From contig JAATVR010000019.1 in the NCBI GenBank assembly GCA_014523665.1, positions 1 to 7,217 on the forward strand: 7,217 nt of DNA, written 5' to 3'. Origin of the DNA: Nitrososphaerales archaeon TH526. GTDB taxonomy: Archaea; Thermoproteota; Nitrososphaeria; Nitrososphaerales; Nitrososphaeraceae. Each line of letters starts with the position of its first letter. The first letter of the stretch is position 1. The notes beneath the pieces were generated by a model. It was not told the DNA's origin, searched no databases, and was given only the letters and a program-made list of their open reading frames with translations. Position numbers and translations under genes: made by a program. Below are positions 1-5,515 of this stretch, piece by piece.

Positions 1-21
1 TACCTTTTTATTTTTGAGCAT
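1..21 (-). CDS. Possible 5' end of a minus-strand gene leaving the window
   Basis: On the minus strand an ATG at 21-19 opens a frame reading M-L-K-N-K-K-V before the window ends. An AAGGAAG stretch at about 24-30 is a reasonable ribosome binding site five or so bases ahead of it, and an AT-rich stretch at 59-70 could hold a promoter. If real, the gene is divergent from tag. Only seven codons are visible, so neither product nor reality can be judged. Confidence 0.25.
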
Positions 22-76
22 TTCTTCCTTAAGTGGGCAAACCGACGTCTTAGTATGCTTTATTATTATTAATTCC

Positions 77-97
77 GGGGTACCCCTTGTCACGTGA
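77..97. promoter_or_regulatory. Two adjacent palindromes upstream of tag
   Basis: GGGGTACCCC (77-86) and TCACGTGA (90-97) are perfect palindromes of 10 and 8 bp separated by three bases. They lie 25-45 bases upstream of the TATA-like box of tag, where an archaeal activator could bind. They also lie between tag and a possible divergent gene. The symmetry is seen directly; the regulatory role is inference. Confidence 0.25.
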
Positions 98-121
98 TGA
101 CGAAGTATGAGATGTAAGATC

Positions 122-129
122 TTTATATT
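122..129 (+). promoter_or_regulatory. TATA-like box of tag, leaderless arrangement
   Basis: TTTATATT is centred about 28 bases before the ATG at 154. Archaeal TATA boxes sit about 26-27 bases before the transcription start, so the transcript would begin at or within a couple of bases of the start codon. No Shine-Dalgarno sequence is seen before the ATG, which agrees with a leaderless mRNA. Confidence 0.55.
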
Positions 130-153
130 GTCATAGATGAAGATCCAAATTGC

Positions 154-756
154 ATGAATCCGGTACTCAAGAGAAGATGCTCATGGGCCGATAGGTCTAA
201 CGATCTCGAAATGCAGCTCTATCATGATACAGAATGGGGAGTCCCAGTTCACAACGATACCAAATTATTTGAATTCATGGTCTTAGAATGCGCTCAGGCT
301 GGATTGAGTTGGTCAACAATTTTACGGAAGCGCGTAGATTATCGAAAGGCATTTATTAATTATGATGTGAAAAGGGTGGCAGAATTCGGAATGCCTCATG
401 TGGAAAAATTGTTAAAGTCTACTAATATTAATATCATACGTAACAGATTAAAAGTCAATTCTGCTGTTACTAATGCCAGAGCATTCATCAAGATACAACA
501 TGACTTTGGCAGCTTTGATAATTATGTTTGGGACTTTGTTGAAGGCCGAAGAACCAAACACAATTTTTTTAAGGATTGCAGACAAATTCCTGTCAGGTCT
601 ACAGAATCACATAATTTAAGTAAAGATCTTAAAGCAAGAGGATTTACCTTTGTGGGTCCTACTATATGTTATGCATTGATGCAAGCAATTGGTATGATAA
701 ATGATCATACTACAAACTGCTTTCGACATAAGGAGCTAATTGAAATGAAAATCTAA
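154..756 (+). CDS. tag: DNA-3-methyladenine glycosylase I (Tag)
   Basis: This enzyme removes 3-methyladenine from alkylated DNA as the first step of base excision repair, in the cytoplasm. The 200-residue protein is collinear with the Tag family over its whole length. The zinc ligands of the family are present: Cys9 (RCSWA), His24 (YHDTEWGVP), His185 and Cys189 (NDHTTNC). The base-recognition glutamate is Glu45 in LECAQAGLSW, equivalent to Glu38 of the E. coli enzyme. Further signatures are KRVDYRKAF, IIRNRLK, LSKDLKARGFTFVGPTICY and MQAIGMINDH. No key residue is missing and it should be active. Family members are mostly 180-200 residues long. The ATG at 154 fits the TATA-like box at 122-129. 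The gene stands alone, with no co-directional neighbour close enough for an operon. Confidence 0.96.
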   Translation: MNPVLKRRCSWADRSNDLEMQLYHDTEWGVPVHNDTKLFEFMVLECAQAGLSWSTILRKRVDYRKAFINYDVKRVAEFGMPHVEKLLKSTNINIIRNRLKVNSAVTNARAFIKIQHDFGSFDNYVWDFVEGRRTKHNFFKDCRQIPVRSTESHNLSKDLKARGFTFVGPTICYALMQAIGMINDHTTNCFRHKELIEMKI

Positions 757-1029
757 ACTATCTATACCAAACGAAAAAACGTAACCAATTCTAGACTATT
801 TGTTCGTGTTTGGACACCCCCAAACCCAACTGAATTGAATAAAATTTGTTAATCTCTTGAACATAATTGTTTAATACATCGGGATCATAAATGGGACTTG
901 GATTGGTTTTTAATATAAAGGCACTACAGCACTATAAACAGTGACTTACTTTCATGTTTTCGATACCAGTTTTTGATCCCTATGCTCCTTTCATTTTGTT
1001 TAACTAAATCATATTCCATTATAAGTAGT
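757..1029. other. Intergenic gap after tag, no gene seen
   Basis: No convincing coding sequence is visible on either strand. A small hairpin, GTTTGG (808-813) with CCAAAC (820-825) around a six-base loop, lies 50 bases past the tag stop but has no T run behind it, so it is not an obvious terminator. The right end holds a candidate promoter for the RNA element that follows. Confidence 0.5.
999..1006 (+). promoter_or_regulatory. Candidate TATA box of the three-hairpin RNA
   Basis: TTTAACTA is centred about 27 bases before position 1030, where the first hairpin begins. This is the expected spacing for a transcript starting with the structured element. The match to an archaeal TATA box is only fair and the flanks are AT-rich, so chance is possible. 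Confidence 0.3.
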
Positions 1030-1153
1030 GCTTGCTTCATGTGCGTATCCCTCACATAAGCAAGCGGTGGCAAAATGGAACAAAACTGGAAGAACCCACC
1101 GCATTGACAGCCTGGCCCCTGGTCTTACAGAATTTCTTCCAGGGGCCTTTTTT
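1030..1153 (+). ncRNA. Candidate structured RNA with three consecutive hairpins
   Basis: Three stem-loops follow each other with almost no gap. Stem 1 pairs 1030-1037 with 1058-1065 and, past one bulged C at 1038, 1039-1043 with 1053-1057: 13 pairs, all Watson-Crick. Stem 2 pairs 1064-1070 with 1096-1102 (GCGGTGG with CCACCGC), sharing two bases with stem 1, so the two either stack or compete there. Its loop is purine-rich, 25 bases. Stem 3 pairs 1114-1122 with 1139-1147 (GGCCCCTGG with CCAGGGGCC), with six T after it. The segment is clearly richer in G+C than its surroundings, as is common for structured RNAs in AT-rich archaea. It does not look like tRNA, 5S rRNA, SRP RNA, RNase P RNA or a C/D box RNA. 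It could be a free small RNA or a leader of a transcript running rightward. No family is recognised. Confidence 0.5.
1114..1153 (+). terminator. Hairpin plus T run, intrinsic-terminator-like
   Basis: A perfect 9-bp GC-rich stem (1114-1122 with 1139-1147, 16-base loop) is followed at once by six T (1148-1153). This is the form of a bacterial intrinsic terminator. Archaeal RNA polymerase stops mainly at T tracts and does not need the stem, so the hairpin may instead protect the 3' end of the RNA candidate. Confidence 0.45.
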
Positions 1154-1454
1154 ATACCGACCAATCTATGTAAATACAGCTTCTCGTGACATTGTTATTC
1201 TTTATTCTGGAGAACTAGTTTTGGAGGGTCAGCTTCAATTTTCTCGAGAGATCCTTGAATTACTTGAGATATTAGCTAGTAGACTCCACACCAAATTGAA
1301 AAAGAGCTTTCATTTGTTCATTTACTTTCCGATAGTACCATTACGCCTTTTACCAGACTGGGAAGAGTATTAAGGTATAATTAATCTGTCACTATAAAGT
1401 ATGGTTGTGATTGATGAGTTATACTCTGATCCAATCTCTGACAATTTTATTCAT
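1154..1454. other. Gap between RNA candidate and methyltransferase gene
   Basis: A plus-strand frame is open from a TTG at 1032 to 1373, giving 113 codons with no ATG. Its first third would translate the hairpins, so it is unlikely to be a gene as a whole. The later part (about 1160-1373) reads like a plausible peptide (for example SREILELLEILASRL) but resembles nothing I recognise. The rest is AT-rich with no feature I can support. The gene to the right converges on this region from the minus strand. Confidence 0.35.
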
Positions 1455-2315
1455 TCATTTTTTACCAACAATAAGTATAGCTTCATTTTCGAATTGGACT
1501 TTTCCTGTATTATTGCCGGCATATTTTTTTGCTGCTTCAGTAACTGATTTCAATATCGCTCTGCTTCTCTCATGTGTATGTTTTGCTAAAATTGCTTGAA
1601 GGGAAGAGGCTGTTTCGTATACATAATTTGTATATGCTTCAGCTGACTCAAAGTCAAAAGTCACATTCATTTTTTCAATAGTAACATCATTGAAACCTGA
1701 GTTGATAAAAGAATCCTTAAGTATATTTTCATTGGATAGGGTAAACGGACCAGGTTGTCCTGCTGGAGGTGGCGGACTGTTAGTTTCCTTCAATACCGTA
1801 TTAATTGTTAGTGTAATAAAAGGAACTTTGTCTGGCGAAGCCCAAACAGCTGCTGCTAAACGACCATCATCTATTAATGATATGTAAATATTGGATAAAT
1901 CAGTTTTGAGATCTGGTAAAAGCATTAGTCCAAATCTGCAAAGTGCTGCATTAAATGTTGAAGCTGATAAGTCGATTGTTTCTGCATCGCCCTCTTTAAA
2001 TTCAATCACATCTTGTAGACCTAAAGAGATAGCTCTCTGTTTTGCAATGGACAGCATCTGTGATGATATATCTGTAGCTAACACATGACCACTATTACCC
2101 ACGTACTTTGCTGCAGTAATGGCTGGTTCTCCTATACCTGTTGCAATGTCCAGAACTCTAGAACCTGGTTTAATCTCAGCAAGCTCTATTAACCGTCTAC
2201 TAACTTTATCGGTACCTCTTTCGATTGTCTTCCACCACTTTTGCCAACCGGCAGCTACGCTATTCCAACCTTGACGTTCTGTTTCCTTGTATTGTTTTGA
2301 ATCAAGAGTTGTCAA
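1455..2315 (-). CDS. Class I SAM-dependent methyltransferase (UbiE-like)
   Basis: This 286-residue protein has a Rossmann-fold methyltransferase domain that transfers a methyl group from S-adenosylmethionine; the substrate cannot be read from sequence. Motif I is VLDIATGIGEPA at residues 54-65, the acidic ribose-binding residue is Asp82 (ATDIS), GDAE (109-112) follows strand 3, and CRFGLMLLPD (126-135) is motif-II-like. Beyond the core are a proline-rich turn (PPPPAGQPGPF, 181-191) and a helical tail. An N-terminal segment rich in Trp (GWNSVAAGWQKWW) precedes the core, as in many small-molecule methyltransferases. The start is TTG at 2315: an in-frame stop lies 15 bases upstream, no ATG is available before motif I, and a TATA-like box lies about 30 bases ahead. 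It is downstream of and co-directional with the hydrolase at 2453-3319, but a 137-base gap with its own promoter argues for separate transcription. Confidence 0.9.
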   Translation of the reverse strand: MTTLDSKQYKETERQGWNSVAAGWQKWWKTIERGTDKVSRRLIELAEIKPGSRVLDIATGIGEPAITAAKYVGNSGHVLATDISSQMLSIAKQRAISLGLQDVIEFKEGDAETIDLSASTFNAALCRFGLMLLPDLKTDLSNIYISLIDDGRLAAAVWASPDKVPFITLTINTVLKETNSPPPPAGQPGPFTLSNENILKDSFINSGFNDVTIEKMNVTFDFESAEAYTNYVYETASSLQAILAKHTHERSRAILKSVTEAAKKYAGNNTGKVQFENEAILIVGKK

Positions 2316-2343
2316 GTAATTTCTTGTTTAATTGATACTTATG

Positions 2344-2351
2344 ATATAAAA
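2344..2351 (-). promoter_or_regulatory. TATA-like box of the methyltransferase gene
   Basis: The minus strand reads TTTTATAT here, centred about 32 bases before the TTG at 2315. Transcription would start near 2320, leaving a leader of only about five bases. This supports both the TTG start and transcription independent of the hydrolase gene upstream. Confidence 0.45.
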
Positions 2352-2452
2352 ATCATTTTACAGTGTTACTTTTTCCAAATTACTTGTACCTGATATAGCT
2401 GATACTACTTTCGAAAGATGAGCACAAGGAGTCGGAGCAGATAGGCTTTGGC

Positions 2453-3319
2453 TTATGTCAATCCAAAATTCTGTTCAGTTGATTTTGTTGCATTTAAGAT
2501 TAATTCAGCAATCTCGTGTGGATGTGATACAAGTGATGCATGACTAGAGTTTATTGAGAGTGCAGTAGCATTCATACGTTCCGCGTAGAGTCGTTGGATA
2601 TCTGGAGGGATAAGGCGATCATTTTCAGAGATTTGGTACCAGGACGGAAGCTGCTTCCAAGCCGGAGGACCAGATATTTCAGCACTAATCGATTGGACTA
2701 CAGCAAGAATGTCTGCCTCATCAGGTTGAACATCATGAGCAACCAATTCGTGGAAGCTGTCTGGATTGAAGTACAAAAATCCTGCGCTATCAAGAGCAGT
2801 GTTTTCAGAGAACGTTTCAATTAGCTGTTTCGAAATTCTCTCTGGAAGCTGTTTGAATAAATCATTTCCAGTTTCACCTTCGTCAGGAGCAAGGGCGGCT
2901 ATGTAGACAAGTCCTGCGACATTGGAATTATTATAACCAGCATTTGTAATTACCTCTCCACCATAGGAATGTCCAACAAGAATGGTAGGTCCTCCAAGTT
3001 GCCCTATTGCACGCTCTACAGTAGCGACGTCGTCCCCCAGAGAATGGAGAGGAAGCTGTACAGCGATGACTCTATGGCCTGAATCCTTTAGAATAGGGAT
3101 CACTTTGCTCCATACAGATCCATCACTCAATGCTCCATGTACTAGAACGATATTCGTGCTATTTGATGGAATTATATTCTTTAATGCTTCAGACTCAATA
3201 GCAGTCTTGTTATTAAAGCTGGCAGGGCTGGAATATGCGTTTATACTAAGACTACCGATAAGTAAGATGCATAAACTTATCAAGACTAAAGATTTCGTTT
3301 CTTGAAAATATTCTTTCAT
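2453..3319 (-). CDS. Exported alpha/beta hydrolase
   Basis: This 288-residue serine hydrolase of the alpha/beta fold probably cleaves an ester or a similar bond; the substrate is unknown. Residues 9-30 are a hydrophobic signal peptide or anchor (KSLVLISLCILLIG) followed by a Ser/Asn-rich stretch with several N-glycosylation-type sequons, so the enzyme should act outside the membrane. The fold begins at NIVLVHGALSDGSVW (56-70), where His61-Gly62 forms the oxyanion region. The nucleophile is Ser118 in VGHSYGGEV, the acid is probably Asp234 in SENDRLIPPD, and the base is His260 in NSSHASLVSHPHE. This resembles the esterase group annotated as pyrethroid hydrolase or EstC-like. All catalytic parts are present. 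The ATG at 3319 is placed by a TATA-like box 26 bases upstream. The gene is not in a clear operon; a decayed transporter gene lies upstream on the same strand. Confidence 0.9.
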   Translation of the reverse strand: MKEYFQETKSLVLISLCILLIGSLSINAYSSPASFNNKTAIESEALKNIIPSNSTNIVLVHGALSDGSVWSKVIPILKDSGHRVIAVQLPLHSLGDDVATVERAIGQLGGPTILVGHSYGGEVITNAGYNNSNVAGLVYIAALAPDEGETGNDLFKQLPERISKQLIETFSENTALDSAGFLYFNPDSFHELVAHDVQPDEADILAVVQSISAEISGPPAWKQLPSWYQISENDRLIPPDIQRLYAERMNATALSINSSHASLVSHPHEIAELILNATKSTEQNFGLT

Positions 3320-3340
3320 GCAAAATGTGATTAAATCCTG

Positions 3341-3348
3341 TTTATAAA
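3341..3348 (-). promoter_or_regulatory. TATA-like box of the hydrolase gene, leaderless
   Basis: TTTATAAA on both strands is centred 26 bases before the A of the ATG at 3319. This predicts transcription beginning at the start codon. It is the clearest leaderless promoter in the window, and no ribosome binding site is present. Confidence 0.6.
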
Positions 3349-3398
3349 GTTGGTGAATTTGATGTGGATACTAGTCCTAGAAAAGAATGATGATTGAT

Positions 3399-3429
3399 AT
3401 AAAGAAAATACCTCGTAAATTTTCTTTAT
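3399..3429 (-). terminator. Inverted repeat just past the MFS remnant
   Basis: ATAAAGAAAAT (3399-3409) and ATTTTCTTTAT (3419-3429) form a perfect 11-bp stem with a 9-base loop. On the minus strand it begins four bases after the stop codon of the MFS remnant and ends in a T-rich arm, as expected for the old transcript end of that gene. It also lies between that remnant and the promoter of the hydrolase gene. Confidence 0.4.
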
Positions 3430-3432
3430 CGT

Positions 3433-3828
3433 CTACTTAGCTGTCGATGATGATGCTGAAGTCATTTTGGTTGCCCTGTTTCTTAATAATAATACAACTG
3501 CAATTGTCAAGACTGTATCAAGAATAAAACAAATGAAGAATATTATATTGAATGCTACTGCATGGGGAAATAATTGTTCCTCTCCGTCTACCTAAACAGG
3601 TACTAGGTATGACTGCATTATAGCACCCGATATTATAGGTCCTATTGCACCTCCAATAATTCTTAGAGTATTCATTACAGCGGCAGAATTAGCCATAACA
3701 GCTCTTGGAATAAATAAAATAATTATAGCACCGAGAGTAACCATCAGTCCAGAACCAACACTGAAAAATAATAGATTGATTACAACTGTTTAGGAGTCGA
3801 TTGGTATTAGCATGAGGAAATTGTAACA
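3433..3828 (-). pseudogene. C-terminal remnant of an MFS drug transporter
   Basis: Reading the minus strand in one frame gives the last part of a 14-helix major facilitator (DHA2-type) exporter. Recognisable pieces are LLFFSVGSGLMVTLGAII, then PRAVMANSAAVMNTLRIIGG and AIGPIISGAIMQSY, then VDGEEQLFPHAVAFNIIF, and a last helix ending in a polar tail and a TAG at 3433-3435. In-frame stops at 3790-3792 (TAA) and 3592-3594 (TAG) break it, with another TAA at about 3832-3834. About 130 codons remain of the roughly 500 usual for the family; the N-terminal three quarters are gone. No frameshift is needed between the stops, which suggests fairly recent decay. The 5' side ends against the plus-strand gene at 3845. 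The family assignment is by motif memory and is fairly secure. Confidence 0.75.
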
Positions 3829-3844
3829 TTTTTAACTGATTATA

Positions 3845-4288
3845 GTGTCGTCTAATGACTTGCAAAATGAGGGCATAAGAGAGGATGTCGGAATCACCAG
3901 AACATTGATAGAGTTACACAGATACTATCTTCAAGGTAATAAATTCGATGAAGGTGATTTGATCTTTTACAGGATAAACTATAGGCTTGTAGCTTTGTTT
4001 GGTATTACAAAGGAGGAGGCTCAGAGCTTCCATGCAGCTTACCATAGGGATTTTCCAAGAACAATATCTGAAGGATATTGTGATATCTGCGATGCCATCG
4101 TTAAATTTATTCCGATAATATATGGATCGTTAGGAAGAGAAAGAAAATCATTGGAAATTGCACAAAACGAAGGAAAATTAATTATAGCGAATTTGGATTG
4201 TAACGCAATAAAGGAAGGAGTTAAAATACCATTATATGGATGCAAGATTTGTAAGACTTCATTACCAAGATATGGTACTATGCCATAG
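3845..4288 (+). CDS. Unrecognised small protein with two CxxC motifs
   Basis: I do not recognise the family. The 147-residue protein has a predicted helical first half (for example TRTLIELHRYYLQG and ITKEEAQSFHAAYHRDF) and two cysteine pairs, C79-x-x-C82 (GYCDICDAIV) and C133-x-x-C136 (YGCKICKTS), with a lone Cys119. Two CxxC pairs about 50 residues apart can form one zinc-binding site, so a zinc-ribbon-like fold or a redox role is possible. There is no signal peptide or membrane segment, so it should be cytoplasmic. The start is uncertain: the GTG at 3845 gives the longest frame, but the TTG at 3860 lies about 29 bases after TTTTTAAC (3828-3835), the spacing seen for leaderless genes here. 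The last bases overlap the tail of a minus-strand remnant. Decayed genes flank it on both sides, yet it has no stop or frameshift. Confidence 0.75.
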   Translation: MSSNDLQNEGIREDVGITRTLIELHRYYLQGNKFDEGDLIFYRINYRLVALFGITKEEAQSFHAAYHRDFPRTISEGYCDICDAIVKFIPIIYGSLGRERKSLEIAQNEGKLIIANLDCNAIKEGVKIPLYGCKICKTSLPRYGTMP

Positions 4289-4544
4289 TTCTACAAATTT
4301 TACTTTTTAATACATCCGTAGACCTACCAACAGGAGCTAACCAACCATCTACGTAGTTTGAAATATGGGCCAATGTTTCCTTTACTTTTCCCCTGAATTA
4401 AATTGGGAAATGCGGCTTTTGGAAAGGTAATGGAACAATCATTGAATCTGGAATATTATGAAATTGAGCTTTAAATTTTGCAATACCATCAGTCCATATT
4501 TTTCTCAATATCGAGAAACAAGATATTTTTGGGACGGCGTATTT
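4281..4544 (-). pseudogene. Remnant of a luciferase-like flavin oxidoreductase
   Basis: On the minus strand, after a TAG at 4545-4547, the frame reads the conserved middle and late part of a luciferase-like monooxygenase (LLM; F420- or FMN-dependent). The motifs are KIWTDGIAKFKAQFHNIPDS, then PLPFQKPHFPI, an RG where the family has GG, and ISNYVDGWLAPVG. In the family this is the P-x-P-x-QKP-x-PPI-x-x-GG segment followed by the Y-x-DGW motif. A TAA at 4398-4400 falls exactly where the aromatic residue of the first motif is expected. About 85 codons remain of roughly 300, without start or proper end. The end overlaps the last bases of the plus-strand gene 3845-4288. The family call rests on these two motifs only. 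Confidence 0.6.
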
Positions 4545-4774
4545 CTAATCAACACTCAGATGAGAGAGAACTATTCCCTCTTCATCGGTACTATCGGCAA
4601 GGGCTTGGATAACCTCTGAACCTGGAGGAATCGCTCCTTTGCCATCGCAGTTTGGTGCATGAGTACAAGACTGTCAACCCTATCTGAATCCATTAAAGTA
4701 AGCTCTTGTGCAATGATGGAACTCATTGAATAACCAAGGATGTCTGCTTTGCTTATTGTCAATGCGTCAAATGC
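4545..4774 (-). pseudogene. Frameshifted remnant of a second alpha/beta hydrolase
   Basis: The minus strand from about 4774 reads AFDALTISKADILGYSMSS, then IIAQELTLMDSDRVDSLVLM, the nucleophile-elbow region of an alpha/beta hydrolase. Intact relatives have GYSMGS or GYSMGG, so the last glycine of the elbow is lost here (serine at 4721-4723); the nucleophile Ser codon is at 4727-4729. Between about 4649 and 4656 the frame shifts. The next frame continues with CDGKGAIPPGSEVIQALADS, which matches the family continuation, to a TAG at 4545-4547. The N-terminal third and the C-terminal acid and histidine are missing. A TTG at 4762 with a TATA-like stretch at 4792-4799 could still express a 63-residue stub, but it would not be an enzyme. 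It is unlike the intact hydrolase at 2453-3319. Confidence 0.65.
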
Positions 4775-4806
4775 CGATCTTTTTTCTGTGTTTTATATAT
4801 TGAATA

Positions 4807-4814
4807 TTTTTATA
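4807..4814 (+). promoter_or_regulatory. TATA-like box of the Asp-rich protein gene
   Basis: TTTTTATA is centred about 34 bases before the TTG at 4845. Transcription would start near 4838, giving a leader of about seven bases. A second, oppositely oriented TATA-like stretch (4792-4799) lies beside it and faces the hydrolase remnant. Confidence 0.4.
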
Positions 4815-4844
4815 GTCGAGTAAACAAGTGCAAATCATAGGAAC

Positions 4845-5492
4845 TTGTATTACAATGAAGCAACAAAGTTGCTTGTATCAATAGCAATAACATGCGTCTT
4901 TGCCGTAACCTTAACTTTAATCACTTTCCCTTCGTCTACTGGCATGATACAAGATATATTCGCTCAAATTACCCCGGCTAGTCTAATTAATGACAGCGGC
5001 AATTCAACGATTGATACAAATACAAATAGTATTGATCAGCTGTCTACATTTGCATCTAATGCAACCAATTCATCTGGCATTGTTCAGTTAGCTACATTGT
5101 CTTCATATCAACCTATTACTCCTGCTTCATATAGCGGAGGCTCTTCTTCAAATGACAATACAGATTCTTCAAATGACAATGAAGCTGCTGAAGACGATGA
5201 GACTGAGGCCATTAATTATAGTGATGACCACGAAGACAGCTCTAACTATGATGATGACAATAGTAACGATGATGATTATGACAATAGCAATGGAAATACA
5301 ATTATCATCACAACAACTGACAATTATGACAGTGAAGACGATGATGGTAATAGTGATTACAGTAAAGAAAGTGAAAATGATGATTATTATGATGATGACG
5401 AAGGCACTAGCGGCATTTCTATAGGTTCAGGTGGTGCCTTCGCCTCAGCAGGTGGAGGTGGCAGTGGTGGTGCCTTCGCCTCGGTTGGGTGA
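4845..5492 (+). CDS. Secreted Asp/Ser/Asn-rich low-complexity protein
   Basis: I do not recognise a domain. The 215-residue protein begins with a basic residue and a long hydrophobic stretch (KLLVSIAITCVFAVTLTLI, 8-26), a signal peptide whose cleavage could follow IFA at about residue 40. Residues 41-100 are Ser/Thr/Asn-rich with several N-glycosylation-type sequons. Residues 103-187 are dominated by Asp, Asn, Ser and Glu with scattered Tyr, and should be disordered and strongly acidic. The end is glycine-rich with GGAFAS twice (197-201 region and 208-213). A cell-surface or matrix role with cation binding is an inference. Start: the TTG at 4845 is the earliest usable codon and keeps the Lys before the hydrophobic stretch; the nearby ATG at 4855 is out of frame and stops after nine codons. 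Internal DNA repeats suggest growth by slippage. Confidence 0.75.
   Translation: MYYNEATKLLVSIAITCVFAVTLTLITFPSSTGMIQDIFAQITPASLINDSGNSTIDTNTNSIDQLSTFASNATNSSGIVQLATLSSYQPITPASYSGGSSSNDNTDSSNDNEAAEDDETEAINYSDDHEDSSNYDDDNSNDDDYDNSNGNTIIITTTDNYDSEDDDGNSDYSKESENDDYYDDDEGTSGISIGSGGAFASAGGGGSGGAFASVG
5144..5180 (+). repeat. 16-bp direct repeat inside the Asp-rich gene
   Basis: TTCTTCAAATGACAAT occurs at 5144-5159 and again at 5165-5180, a period of 21 bp or seven codons, so the frame is kept (SSNDNTD then SSNDNEA). Exact identity at DNA level points to a recent tandem duplication in the low-complexity region. Confidence 0.85.
5430..5482 (+). repeat. 17-bp direct repeat encoding GGAFAS at the C-terminus
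   Basis: GGTGGTGCCTTCGCCTC is found at 5430-5446 and 5466-5482, a period of 36 bp, with a glycine-rich spacer between. It is richer in G+C than the rest of the gene. The period is a multiple of three and the reading frame is kept. Confidence 0.85.
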
Positions 5493-5497
5493 TCATT

Positions 5498-5515
5498 GTT
5501 CAGATAAATCTGAAC
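5498..5515. repeat. Inverted repeat just after the Asp-rich gene
   Basis: GTTCAGAT and ATCTGAAC form an 8-bp perfect inverted repeat around two bases (or seven pairs with a TAAA loop), six bases past the stop codon. There is no T run behind it, so an end-of-transcript hairpin is possible but not shown. Confidence 0.4.

Noticed and set aside
1030..1153. tRNA, 5S rRNA, SRP RNA, RNase P RNA or box C/D RNA at the hairpins
   Set aside because: No cloverleaf, no end-to-end closing helix and no C or D boxes; the stems are simply consecutive.
1032..1373. 113-codon plus-strand frame starting with TTG
   Set aside because: Its first part runs through the three hairpins, it contains no ATG, and the peptide resembles nothing known. 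The structured-RNA reading explains 1030-1153 better.
1411..2088. Three plus-strand frames opposite the methyltransferase (1411-1599, 1690-1887, 1891-2088)
   Set aside because: They are antisense shadows; the minus-strand protein has all the methyltransferase motifs.
2594..3305. Plus-strand frames at 2594-2824 and 2982-3305
   Set aside because: Antisense shadows of the hydrolase gene, with no independent signal.
4039..4245. Minus-strand frame opposite the two-CxxC gene
   Set aside because: Shadow frame with no motif; the plus-strand frame is longer and carries paired CxxC motifs.
3433..4774. Insertion sequence as cause of the decay zone
   Set aside because: No transposase fragment, terminal inverted repeats or target duplication could be found by eye.
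4855..4884. ATG at 4855 as start of the Asp-rich protein
   Set aside because: It is out of frame and stops after nine codons; the TTG at 4845 keeps the signal peptide.
5152..5424. Met/Thr-rich frame inside the Asp-rich gene
   Set aside because: It is the out-of-frame reading of GAT/GAC/AAT-rich codons and lacks a signal peptide.
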